From the NCBI RefSeq assembly GCF_014199415.1, contig NZ_JACIJN010000004.1:124001-188000 (forward strand): DNA of 64,000 nucleotides, read 5' to 3'. This DNA is from Sphingomonas endophytica. GTDB lineage: Bacteria > Pseudomonadota > Alphaproteobacteria > Sphingomonadales > Sphingomonadaceae. Positions 32,547-40,632 of the stretch are shown here, one piece after another (position 1 is the stretch's first letter; each line of letters starts with the position of its first letter). The translations under genes and the position numbers were made by a program. The notes under the pieces are model-generated. The model did not search any database, was not told the origin of the DNA, and was given only the letters and a program-made list of their open reading frames with translations.

Positions 32547-33215
32547 ATGACGAGGCCCCAGCCCGGCAGGGTCGAGCCGTTCGGCTTCGACCGCGTCTTC
32601 CACCCCGGCAAGGCCGTCCCGGAGCCCGCCGACGCCGAGCGCTCGACGCAGGCGCGAGCGCTGGCCGAGCAGCTCGCCCAGGCCGAGGAGGCGCAGGCGT
32701 CGGCGCTGGCGGCGGCGCATGCCGAGGGCTTTCGCGCCGGCATGGACGAAGGACGCCGCGAAGGCGCCGCAGCGCTGTTGTCCGCCACCGACGCGATCCA
32801 TGCCGCGCTGGACGATCTCGACGTGCGCTTCGTCGCGGTCGCGGCGCAGCAGACGCGCATGGCCGCGGAGGCCGCGCTCGCCGCGGCCGAGGTGCTGGCC
32901 GGCCATGCCGTCGCCGCCGCGCCGCTGCGCGCGATCGAGGAGGCGCTGACCCGCGCGCTGGCGCAGGTCTCGCGCGGCACGCACCTCGCGGTGTACGTCC
33001 ATCCGGCGCTCTACCCGGAACTGGTCATCGCGCTGGAGGCGCGGCAGCAGCTCGACCGGCGGCAATTGCACGTGACGCCGCTGGCCGATCCGTCGGTCGC
33101 GGAGGGCGATGCGCGGATCGTCTGGGACGAGGGCGGCCTGATGGTCGACGCCGCCGCGCGCCGCGCGATCGTGATCGACGAACTGCGCCCGCTGTTGCCC
33201 GACCTGGCGCCTTGA
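32547..33215 (+). CDS. fliH: Flagellar assembly protein FliH
   Basis: This is the negative regulator and stator-stalk component of the FliI ATPase in the flagellar export apparatus. The 222-residue product has an Ala/Glu-rich N-terminal helix with the GxxxG-like pattern HAEGFRAGMDEGRREGAAAL, and a C-terminal domain with VHPALYPELVIALEAR and DARIVWDEGGLMVDA, typical of FliH/FlbE. The 46-base spacer after fliG contains only a 15-codon frame. In Caulobacter this place is occupied by flbE. Confidence 0.9.
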   Translation: MTRPQPGRVEPFGFDRVFHPGKAVPEPADAERSTQARALAEQLAQAEEAQASALAAAHAEGFRAGMDEGRREGAAALLSATDAIHAALDDLDVRFVAVAAQQTRMAAEAALAAAEVLAGHAVAAAPLRAIEEALTRALAQVSRGTHLAVYVHPALYPELVIALEARQQLDRRQLHVTPLADPSVAEGDARIVWDEGGLMVDAAARRAIVIDELRPLLPDLAP

Positions 33216-33268
33216 TCGCGGCGCAAGCGCAAGAAAACGGCGCGCGCCGGCCCCGTCGGCACGACCCC

Positions 33269-33276
33269 TCTATAAT
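33269..33276 (+). promoter_or_regulatory. Flagellar box upstream of fliF
   Basis: TCTATAAT lies 58 bases before the fliF start in the 111-base fliH-fliF gap. No TTGACA-like -35 is visible at normal spacing. It matches the box in front of fliK, fliL, flbT and motA. Confidence 0.5.
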
Positions 33277-33326
33277 GACATCAGCGGGGGCGAACGCGCC
33301 CTTCACCATTATTCACGAGGCCGGCC

Positions 33327-34901
33327 TTGGAAGGATTGCGATCGTTGATCGCGCAGCTGGGAACCCGCCGCCTGATGATCATGGGGGGCGTCGCGCTCGC
33401 CGTGCTGATCGGCGTCGGCGCCCTCGCATTGCGCGGCGCCTCACCGGACATGGGCTATCTCTACACGGACCTCGATCCCTCCTCCGCCCAGTCGATCACC
33501 GAGAAGCTGAAGGCGCAGTCGGTGCCCTTCCAGATGTCGCCCGACGGCACCGCGGTGATGGCGCCGGTCGATCGGCTCGCGGAGCTGCGGATGCAGCTCG
33601 CCGGCGAGAAGCTGGGTGGCAAGATCGGCTATGAAATTCTCGACGCCGAACAGCCGTTCGGCGTGTCGTCGTCGCGCGAGAAGCTGAACGAGACGCGCGC
33701 GATCGAGGGAGAGCTCGCGCGCTCGGTGGAGAGCCTGCAGAATGTCGACAAGGCGCGCGTCCATATCGTGATGCCCGACCGCGACATGTTCTCGACGCAG
33801 GAGCGCAAGGCGACCGCCGCGGTGACGCTCAAGACGCGCGGGCGGCTGTCGAACGAATCGGTCCAGGCGATCCGGTACCTGGTCGCCTCCTCGGTGCCGG
33901 ATCTGTCGCCCGACAGCATCTCGGTCGTCGACCAGCAGGGCGCGCTGCTCGCGCGGGCGGGCGATCCCGCCGCCGGCACCTCGTCGCAGATCGAGGAGCG
34001 GCAGGCGTCGCTGGAGGCGCATCTGCGCGAACAGGTCGAGCGGCTGCTCGAACCGGTGGTCGGCACCGGCAAGGTCCATGCACAGATCGCCGCGCGGCTC
34101 GACCGCGACGAAACGCGCGAGGAAGCCGACACCTACGATCCCGACCAGCAGGTGATCGCGCATCAGGTGACGGTCGAATCGAACGACCAGAACCAGCAGA
34201 ACCAGGCCAGCGCGCCGGGCGCGTCGGTCAGCAGCCAATTGCCCGACAGTGCCGGTCCGATCAACGGCGGCGGGGGCGACAGCCAGCGGTCCACCAAGTC
34301 CGACACGTCGGAGGACACCAGCTACCAGAACAGCCGCAAACATTCGATCAGCGTCCGCACGCCGGGCAAGATCGACCGGCTGACGGTGGCCGTGATGATC
34401 GACACCGGCGGCAAGCCGCTGAGCGAACAACAGAACCAGCGGCTGACCCGGCTGGTGCAGAATGCGGTCGGCTTCGATAGCGAGCGCGGCGACAGCGTGA
34501 TCGTGGAAGGCATGCCGTTCGTGGCGCCGGCCGATCTGGATGGCGCGAGCGGCAAGCTTCCCTTCGGGCTGACCCCCGCGACGCTGATCGGCTTTGCCAA
34601 GATCATCCTGATCGGCGGGCTGTTGCTGGTCGGGCTCCGCATGGCGCTGAACCGGCTCCGTCCGCTCGCCGCCGAGGCGGCCGCACCGATCGCGCTGACC
34701 GCGCAGCCGGTGGACGGCGCCGCCGCGCCCGAGCTGATCGAAAGCGGGGCCGATCCCGACGTGCCGATGCTCGACCAGGAGATCGATCTGGCGCAGGTCG
34801 ACGGACGCGTCCGGCTCTCCGCGATCAAGAAGATCGGCGAGGTGATCGCCAAGAACCCCACCGAATCCACCTCGGTGATCCGTAACTGGATGAACGCATG
34901 A
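33327..34901 (+). CDS. fliF: Flagellar MS-ring protein FliF
   Basis: This forms the basal-body ring in the inner membrane. The length is 524 residues. TM1 lies near residues 17-37 (MIMGGVALAVLIGVGALAL) and TM2 near 424-444 (LIGFAKIILIGGLLLVGL). The periplasmic YscJ-like part has EQPFGVSSSREKLNETRAIE and VDKARVHIVMPDRDMF, and the FliF C-domain has DTYDPDQQVIAHQVTVES. The cytoplasmic tail that binds FliG ends the protein (IKKIGEVIAKNPTESTSVIR). The start is TTG 33327 after CGAGG. Its stop overlaps fliN by four bases. Confidence 0.96.
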   Translation: MEGLRSLIAQLGTRRLMIMGGVALAVLIGVGALALRGASPDMGYLYTDLDPSSAQSITEKLKAQSVPFQMSPDGTAVMAPVDRLAELRMQLAGEKLGGKIGYEILDAEQPFGVSSSREKLNETRAIEGELARSVESLQNVDKARVHIVMPDRDMFSTQERKATAAVTLKTRGRLSNESVQAIRYLVASSVPDLSPDSISVVDQQGALLARAGDPAAGTSSQIEERQASLEAHLREQVERLLEPVVGTGKVHAQIAARLDRDETREEADTYDPDQQVIAHQVTVESNDQNQQNQASAPGASVSSQLPDSAGPINGGGGDSQRSTKSDTSEDTSYQNSRKHSISVRTPGKIDRLTVAVMIDTGGKPLSEQQNQRLTRLVQNAVGFDSERGDSVIVEGMPFVAPADLDGASGKLPFGLTPATLIGFAKIILIGGLLLVGLRMALNRLRPLAAEAAAPIALTAQPVDGAAAPELIESGADPDVPMLDQEIDLAQVDGRVRLSAIKKIGEVIAKNPTESTSVIRNWMNA

Positions 34902-35254
34902 CCGAAGAAAATCTGACGCAGGACAGCGCGCTACCCCTGCTCGCGCCCACCTCCTTCGACTCGGATGCCGATCCGGTCGACCCCGTCACCCGCGACGGCC
35001 CGCCCTCGCCCGCCGACCTGCAGGCGGTGTTCGACGTGCCGGTCCGCGTGCAGGCGGTGCTGGGCCGGTCGCGGATGACGATCTCCAACCTGCTGCGGCT
35101 CAAGACCGGCGACGTCATTGAACTCGACCGGCGGGTCGGCGAACCGGCCGATATCTTCGTCAACAACCGCCTGATCGCGCGCGGCGAGGTGGTGCTGATC
35201 GACGGGACGCTGGGGGTCACGCTGACCGAAATCGTCCATCAGGATCGCAGCTGA
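34898..35254 (+). CDS. fliN: Flagellar motor switch protein FliN
   Basis: This is a C-ring component below FliG/FliM and a docking site for FliH. It has 118 residues. The SpoA domain occupies the C-terminal two thirds: VFDVPVRVQAVLGRSRMTI, LLRLKTGDVIELDRRVGEP, IFVNNRLIARGEVVLIDG and LGVTLTEIV, all standard. The acidic N-terminal 30 residues are variable in the family. ATG 34898 overlaps the fliF stop; the FlbD-like gene follows after one base. Confidence 0.96.
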   Translation: MTEENLTQDSALPLLAPTSFDSDADPVDPVTRDGPPSPADLQAVFDVPVRVQAVLGRSRMTISNLLRLKTGDVIELDRRVGEPADIFVNNRLIARGEVVLIDGTLGVTLTEIVHQDRS

Positions 35255-35255
35255 G

Positions 35256-35696
35256 ATGCCAGGCGCCGCCGTGGGCCAGTGCACGCTGGTCGGAGAGCCG
35301 GGCGCGGTGCTCGCGCTCGCTTATGGTCTGGCGCGGTCGCCGCACGCGATGCTGAAGGTCGACGCCGCCGATGTCACCGCCCCGACACCGTCGACGCAAG
35401 CCGAAGCGACCCAATTGTCGGTGAAGGTGACGTTCGATCTCGGCTGGGCGACGGACCGGCTGCGCGCCGACACGAGCGGGACCAGCGCGCCCACGATCGA
35501 TCCGATCGAGACGCTGATCGGCCGCACGCTGGCGGATATCGAATGCGACCTGACGTGGCGCACGCTGGCGCGCTGCCAGGGCGACCGCGAGCGCGCGGCG
35601 ATGATCCTCGGCATCCCGGCGCGGCGGATCGGCGACACGTTGCGCGACATGCGGCCGGTGGGCTTTGCGCCGACCGTATGGCCGGCGCTGCGCTGA
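35256..35696 (+). CDS. FlbD-like protein reduced to its C-terminal Fis-type DNA-binding domain
   Basis: In Caulobacter the gene after fliN is flbD, a sigma-54 activator with receiver, AAA+ and Fis-type HTH parts. Here the product is only 146 residues. Residues 85-130 match the FlbD DNA-binding end (ETLIGRTLADIECDLTWRTL, then RERAAMILGIPARRI). The first 80 residues show no Walker A, no GAFTGA and no receiver aspartate. It therefore cannot activate sigma-54 polymerase by itself. It starts one base after fliN and precedes flhA by 24 bases. It may act as a repressor, nucleoid-type binder or partner protein. The loss is seen directly; the consequence is inferred. Confidence 0.75.
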   Translation: MPGAAVGQCTLVGEPGAVLALAYGLARSPHAMLKVDAADVTAPTPSTQAEATQLSVKVTFDLGWATDRLRADTSGTSAPTIDPIETLIGRTLADIECDLTWRTLARCQGDRERAAMILGIPARRIGDTLRDMRPVGFAPTVWPALR

Positions 35697-35720
35697 TCCT
35701 GTGGTCTCGACGGGAGAGAG

Positions 35721-37802
35721 ATGATGCCGCCGCAATGGGAGCGCATGCTGTCGCGCTTCGGCCCCAATCGCGACGTCGCGCTTGCGCTCGGCGTCGTGGC
35801 GATCATCGCGATGCTGATCCTGCCGATGCCGGGCTGGTTGCTCGACTTCGGGCTCGCGCTGTCGATCACCGCCTCCGTGCTGATCCTGATGACCGCGTTG
35901 TTCATCGAAAAGCCGCTGCAATTGTCGAGCTTCCCGACGATCCTGCTCATCACCACCATGTTGCGGCTCGGCCTGAACCTTTCCTCGACGCGGCTGATCC
36001 TCGGCAACGGGCACGAGGGGGTGAATGCCGCGGGCGGGGTGATCGGCGCGTTCGGCACCTTCCTGATGGGCGGCCAGACCGTCATCGGGCTGACCATCTT
36101 CATCATCCTGGTGGTCATCAACTTCGTCGTCATCACCAAGGGCGCGGGGCGCATCGCCGAGGTCGCGGCGCGCTTCAGCCTCGACGCGATGCCGGGCAAG
36201 CAGATGGCGATCGACGCCGATCTCAACGCCGGGCTGATCGACGAGAAGCAGGCGCGCGAACGCCGCAGCGAGCTGGAAGCGGAAAGCGGCTTCTTCGGCG
36301 CGATGGACGGTGCGTCAAAATTCGTGAAGGGCGACGCGATCGCCGCGCTGGTCATCACCGCGATCAACATCATCGTCGGGCTGATCGTCGGGGTCGTCTT
36401 CCACGACCTGCCGGTGGCGGAGGCGTTCAAGACCTATACGGTGCTGACCGCCGGCGACGGGCTGGTCAGCCAGATCCCGGCGCTGATCGTCTCGACCGCC
36501 GCCGGCCTGCTGGTCTCGAAGGGCGGGATCGACGGGCGCACCGGCACCACGCTGACCCAGCAGCTCGGCAACGATCCCAAGGCGTTCGGCGTTGTCGCGG
36601 CGCTGCTCGGCGGGCTGGCGGTGATGCCGGGGCTGCCGTTCCTGCCATTCGCGGCGATGGCGGGGCTGAGCGGCTGGCTCGCCTGGCTGCTGAAGCGCAA
36701 CGCCCGCATCGCCGCGGCGCGATCGGCGCTGATCGAAAAGGAGGCCGCCGAGGGGCAGCGGAGCGAAGAGCCGATCCAGCAGACGCTGGCGATCGACGCG
36801 ATGCGGATCGAACTCGGCTATGCGCTGCTGCCGATCATCAACCAGTCGGTCAGCGAGCCGCGGCTCGACGATCAGGTCCGCGCGCTGCGCCGCCAGATGG
36901 CGATCGATTACGGCTTCATCCTGCCGGCGGTGCGGATCACCGACAATGTCGCGCTCAAGCCCAACGAATATGTCGTCTACATCAAGGAGACCGAGACCGC
37001 GCGCGGCGAGCTGCGGATCGACAAGCTGCTGGCGATCAATCCCAACGGCGCCCCCCCGGGGCTTGCCGGCGAACCGACGCAGGAGCCGGTCTTCAAGCTG
37101 CCGGCGCTGTGGATCGACCGTTCGCTGCGCGACGAGGCGGGCCTGCGCGGGCTGACCGTGGTCGAGAGCGGCACGATCATCACCACCCATCTCACCGAGA
37201 TCGTCAAGGATTCGATCGCCGACCTGCTGTCGTACACCGAGACGCAGAAGCTGCTGACCGACATCCACAAGGATTGCGAGAAGCTCTACAACGAGCTGGT
37301 CCCGGCGCGGATCAGCATCTCGGGCATCCAGCGCATCTTCCAGCTGCTGCTGGCCGAAGGCGTGTCGATCCGTGACGTGCCGTCGATCCTCGAAGGCATC
37401 GCCGAAGGAGTCGGGCTGACCCAGAACATCACCCAGATCGCCGAACATGTCCGCGCGCGGCTGGCGCGGCAGATCTCCTCGCAGCAGACCCGCGACGGCG
37501 CGATCCCGGTGGTGACGCTCGCCCCGCACTGGGACGAAGCGTTCAGCGAAAGCCTGATCGGCCAGGGTGACGACCGCCATCTGGCGATGGCACCCTCGCG
37601 GCTGCAGGAGTTCATCGCCGCGGTACGCGACGCGTTCGATCGGCTGGCAGCCGACGGGGAAATTCCGTGCCTGCTGACCAATGCGACGCTGCGCCCCTAT
37701 GTCCGCGCGATCATCGAGCGGGTGCGCCCGGCGACGGTGGTGCTGTCGCAGGACGAAATCCATACGCGGGCACGGATCCGCAATCTCGGCATGGTCAATT
37801 GA
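35721..37802 (+). CDS. flhA: Flagellar export gate protein FlhA
   Basis: This is the inner-membrane core of the flagellar type III export gate, with 693 residues. The N-terminal half has eight hydrophobic segments and the FHIPEP-family signature region (FPTILLITTMLRLGLNLSST), plus the conserved cytoplasmic loop (VITKGAGRIAEVAARFSLDA, MPGKQMAIDADLNAGLID). The C-terminal cytoplasmic domain contains LPAVRITDN, FILP and the export-substrate docking platform. ATG 35721 follows GGGAGAGAG. It closes the fliF operon. Confidence 0.97.
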   Translation: MMPPQWERMLSRFGPNRDVALALGVVAIIAMLILPMPGWLLDFGLALSITASVLILMTALFIEKPLQLSSFPTILLITTMLRLGLNLSSTRLILGNGHEGVNAAGGVIGAFGTFLMGGQTVIGLTIFIILVVINFVVITKGAGRIAEVAARFSLDAMPGKQMAIDADLNAGLIDEKQARERRSELEAESGFFGAMDGASKFVKGDAIAALVITAINIIVGLIVGVVFHDLPVAEAFKTYTVLTAGDGLVSQIPALIVSTAAGLLVSKGGIDGRTGTTLTQQLGNDPKAFGVVAALLGGLAVMPGLPFLPFAAMAGLSGWLAWLLKRNARIAAARSALIEKEAAEGQRSEEPIQQTLAIDAMRIELGYALLPIINQSVSEPRLDDQVRALRRQMAIDYGFILPAVRITDNVALKPNEYVVYIKETETARGELRIDKLLAINPNGAPPGLAGEPTQEPVFKLPALWIDRSLRDEAGLRGLTVVESGTIITTHLTEIVKDSIADLLSYTETQKLLTDIHKDCEKLYNELVPARISISGIQRIFQLLLAEGVSIRDVPSILEGIAEGVGLTQNITQIAEHVRARLARQISSQQTRDGAIPVVTLAPHWDEAFSESLIGQGDDRHLAMAPSRLQEFIAAVRDAFDRLAADGEIPCLLTNATLRPYVRAIIERVRPATVVLSQDEIHTRARIRNLGMVN

Positions 37803-37831
37803 CCGCCTGATCCGGTGCCGGCGTCGCGCGC

Positions 37832-37839
37832 GCTATAAT
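37832..37839 (+). promoter_or_regulatory. Flagellar box upstream of fliK
   Basis: GCTATAAT stands 43 bases before fliK in the short flhA-fliK gap, followed by GAGG. The upstream bases are GC-rich without a recognisable -35. Confidence 0.45.
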
Positions 37840-37874
37840 GAGGTTCAAGCTCTTTCGCGATCGAGACGCTGCTC

Positions 37875-39272
37875 ATGGAAATTGTCGCCGCCCCCGCCCC
37901 TACGCCAGAGCGCACGTCGGCCGCGCCGCGCCCGGGCGCCGGCACCGCGAGCGTCGACTTCGGCGGCATGGTCGACGACCAGACGGCCGCGGCACCGGGG
38001 GCCGCGCTGGTCGTGCCAGCAGCGGGGGCGATCGTATCCCGTGGCTCGGCGGCGGGTCTGGCGGGCATCGTTCCGCCGCTGCCGGTCGGCGCGACGCCGG
38101 TTCGGGTGAGTCCGCCAGCCGCGGCATCGTCGCCGGGCGCGGCGCTGACCGCCGCGACGCCCGACGCACCGGCAGCGCTGCCGGAGGCGCTGCCGCCGCT
38201 CGCCCCGTCCGCCGAAGATGCCACGCCCGCGGCCGAACCCGCCACGCCGCCCGCCCCGGCGACATCCGGCGACGATGCGCCGGGCGTCGCCAAACCCGCG
38301 GTGCCGCGCGCCGACACGGCGAAGACGGCAGCCCTGCGCCGGGCGCTGCCTCCCGGCATACGGATCCCGGCGCCGCTCACCGCGAGCGTCGAGGCGCCGG
38401 CCGACGCGCCGACGGGTGACGACGGCGTGCCTGCCGGCAAGGCATCGGCGAACGAGCGCGAGCGGCACGCCGCTGCCGACGACGCCCCGGCGACGCCCAC
38501 GCCGCTTTCTGCCGATCAGGTGCCGACCGCCGTTGCGTCGCTGGCGGTGACCGTGCCGCCCCCCGCCGCGCCGCGCAACGATCGGATCGCCGACGCGGCG
38601 CCACGAACCGCGACGGCAAGCGCCGACGCGCTGCCGGGCGGCGCGGCACCGCCCGCGCCGTCGCGCCCGGGCGAGAAGGACGTGAGCACGGCGCGAGCGA
38701 CTGCGGAGAACGGCCCGGCGGCCGCGACGGATTTCGGCGCGCGCGTCGATGTCGCGCAGGCTTCACCGGCGGCACCGGCGGCGCCCGTGCCACCCACGCC
38801 GTCCGCCGCGCCTGCGGCCGAGCCAACCGCAAGCGCCGCGCCGGGGCGGCTCGGCCATGACATCGGCGTTCATATCGCCCGGCATGTCGCCGACGGCCGC
38901 GAACAATTGACCGTGCGCCTCAACCCCGCAAACATGGGGCGGGTCGACGTGCGCCTCTCCTTTACCGACGAGGGACACCTCCACGCCGCCGTCCGCGCCG
39001 ACAATCCGGCCGCGCTCGACATGTTGCGGCGCGACGCGCCCGACCTGGGGCGCGCCTTGGCCGACGCCGGGATCAGCACCGATCTGTCGTCCTTCAGCTT
39101 CGACCGCAGCGACGGCCATGCAAGCGGCTTCGGCCAATCGCCGCATCCGCAGCAGGACCGGCGCGCCGTCGCCGCCGCGACGCCGGTCTTCGCACCGGCG
39201 GGTCCGGACGAGGCTGCCATCCCCGCCTATCGCCCGGGGCGCAGCGGCGCCCGCATCAACCTGATGGCCTAG
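37875..39272 (+). CDS. fliK: Flagellar hook-length control protein FliK
   Basis: This is a secreted molecular ruler that switches export specificity. The length is 465 residues. About 320 residues of Ala/Pro-rich low-complexity ruler precede the conserved C-terminal domain. That domain carries VRLNPANMGRVDVRLSFTDE (family pattern RLxPxxLGxVxVxL) and HAAVRADNPAALDMLRRDAP. ATG 37875 has only a weak ribosome site. flgD follows after ten bases, the usual pairing. Confidence 0.9.
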   Translation: MEIVAAPAPTPERTSAAPRPGAGTASVDFGGMVDDQTAAAPGAALVVPAAGAIVSRGSAAGLAGIVPPLPVGATPVRVSPPAAASSPGAALTAATPDAPAALPEALPPLAPSAEDATPAAEPATPPAPATSGDDAPGVAKPAVPRADTAKTAALRRALPPGIRIPAPLTASVEAPADAPTGDDGVPAGKASANERERHAAADDAPATPTPLSADQVPTAVASLAVTVPPPAAPRNDRIADAAPRTATASADALPGGAAPPAPSRPGEKDVSTARATAENGPAAATDFGARVDVAQASPAAPAAPVPPTPSAAPAAEPTASAAPGRLGHDIGVHIARHVADGREQLTVRLNPANMGRVDVRLSFTDEGHLHAAVRADNPAALDMLRRDAPDLGRALADAGISTDLSSFSFDRSDGHASGFGQSPHPQQDRRAVAAATPVFAPAGPDEAAIPAYRPGRSGARINLMA

Positions 39273-39282
39273 GAGCCCTGTC

Positions 39283-39927
39283 ATGACCAGCATCACCCCG
39301 ACCGACACCGCCGCGGCCCGCACCGCCGCCACGCAGAAGTCGCTGACGCCCGATCTCAACATGTTCCTGAAGCTGCTGACCACCCAGCTCCAGCATCAAG
39401 ACCCGCTCAGCCCGATGGACACCGCGCAATATACGCAGCAGCTCGTGCAATATTCGCAGGTCGAACAATCGCTGCAACAGACCTTGACCCTGAAGGAAAT
39501 CCTGTCCGGCCTCACGACGCAGGGCATGGCGCAAGCCTCGGCGCTGGTCGGCCATCAGGTCGAGGTCGCGTCCGACATCGCGGGCCTGTCGAGCGACACG
39601 CCCGCCAATTGGTCGTTCGACATCGGTCAGCGCCCCGCCGCGCTGACCGGGACGATCCTCGACAGCCACGGCCGCACGGTCGACACCATCACCCTCAATC
39701 CCAGTGCGACCGGTACGATCCGCTGGGACGGGCGCACCGCCGCCGGGGTCGCCCCCGATGGTCTTTATACGCTGTCGCTCAAGGCCACGACCGTCAGCGG
39801 GGACGAGCTTCCCGTGACGGTGAAGACGGCCGGGATCATCAAGGATGTCGTCCAGAACGACGGCGCGGTGCTGGTCGGGATCAACGGCCTGCACGTGCCC
39901 GTGGCCAAGCTGACCACGATCAATTGA
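39283..39927 (+). CDS. flgD: Flagellar hook-capping protein FlgD
   Basis: This is a scaffold cap for hook assembly, lost on hook completion. The 214-residue product has the N-terminal FlgD signature (LNMFLKLLTTQLQHQDPLSP, then QYTQQLVQYSQVEQ) and a C-terminal FlgD Ig/Tudor part (TIRWDGRTAAGVAPDGLYTL). ATG 39283 follows AGGAG. The stop overlaps the convergent 83-residue gene by eight bases. Confidence 0.95.
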   Translation: MTSITPTDTAAARTAATQKSLTPDLNMFLKLLTTQLQHQDPLSPMDTAQYTQQLVQYSQVEQSLQQTLTLKEILSGLTTQGMAQASALVGHQVEVASDIAGLSSDTPANWSFDIGQRPAALTGTILDSHGRTVDTITLNPSATGTIRWDGRTAAGVAPDGLYTLSLKATTVSGDELPVTVKTAGIIKDVVQNDGAVLVGINGLHVPVAKLTTIN

Positions 39928-40171
39928 CCGGCGCGATGCCGGGCCGTGCGGCGGAATTGACCTGGAACAGCTCCAGCGTGCAACCGTCGATCTGGCCCGG
40001 CATCAGCATGACCGCGACGCAATCCTCGAGCTGCGGGTCGAGGACCGAGCCGATGGTCTCGACGATCTCGTCATAGTGCAGGCCGCTTTGCCGGAGGCGC
40101 AGCGCCGCGCCTTCCCACAACCGCGATGGCGTGGTGACGGCAAGCTGCACCCTAACCTCCACGATCGTCAT
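39920..40171 (-). CDS. Small conserved-looking hypothetical protein
   Basis: This 83-residue frame runs opposite to flgD and overlaps its end by eight bases. The product (MTIVEVRVQLAVTT then LWEGAALRLRQSGL, IVETIGSVLDPQLEDCVAVM, GCTLELFQV) has a well-formed hydrophobic pattern and a Cys pair, unlike typical antisense shadows. The ribosome site is poor (GGAG directly abuts ATG). I do not assign a family. It may be a regulatory or accessory protein of the cell, not clearly flagellar. Confidence 0.55.
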   Translation of the reverse strand: MTIVEVRVQLAVTTPSRLWEGAALRLRQSGLHYDEIVETIGSVLDPQLEDCVAVMLMPGQIDGCTLELFQVNSAARPGIAPVN

Positions 40172-40632
40172 CTCCAGCCATTCACGGGTCCATCGCGGTG
40201 CCCGGCAAAGCCGGACGAGGCGCCGCGCAAGACATACCACTGCCCGGCGACGGCGCCCATTACCAATCTGGCAAGCAAATGAAAGCGGATCTTCACGGCA
40301 CTTGCGCCATATCAGGATATCAGGCGCACCATCGCAACTACATCGCGGCCGCGATGGCGGCATCCGCAAGCAATCGGCAGCACTATCAGGCATTTGCCAT
40401 TCGAGCTTGATTTTTCCCTCGTCCTTCCGGACCCCGTTTCGCGTGCCTTTCACGTCCATTTGATTGAGCGGCCACCGCGGCAATCCTGATGACCCAGATC
40501 GGTGATCCCGTCGAGTTCGAGCGGGCACCGCTTTCCCACTTGGGCGAGTCACGGCGTCGGATGGCGGCACATGTCTATAATGCGTGAAGGACCTGCTGAC
40601 CCGAAAACAGCCGGGGTCCGTCGGAGAGCCAC
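40172..40632. other. 461-base gap upstream of the HAD/methyltransferase pair
   Basis: No convincing gene is seen. A 70-codon frame (40198-40410) has no ribosome site and weaker third-position GC bias. The right part contains the flagellar box at 40574-40581. Base composition is noticeably less GC-rich than in neighbouring operons, in line with the two genes that follow. Confidence 0.5.
40574..40581 (+). promoter_or_regulatory. Flagellar box upstream of the HAD-hydrolase gene
   Basis: TCTATAAT lies 59 bases before the start codon at 40633, the same distance range as in fliF and fliG. It suggests that this non-core gene pair is co-expressed with the flagellar operons. Confidence 0.45.

Noticed and set aside
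32503-32550. 15-codon frame between fliG and fliH
   Set aside because: It has no own ribosome site, simply bridges the spacer, and its overlap with the fliH start is compatible with chance.
33240-33280. Possible sigma-54 promoter before fliF
   Set aside because: CGGCACG is not followed by a TTGC element at the required spacing; only the TCTATAAT box is convincing.
40198-40410. 70-codon frame upstream of the HAD gene
   Set aside because: The GTG start lacks a ribosome site, codon third positions show little GC bias, and no family pattern is seen.
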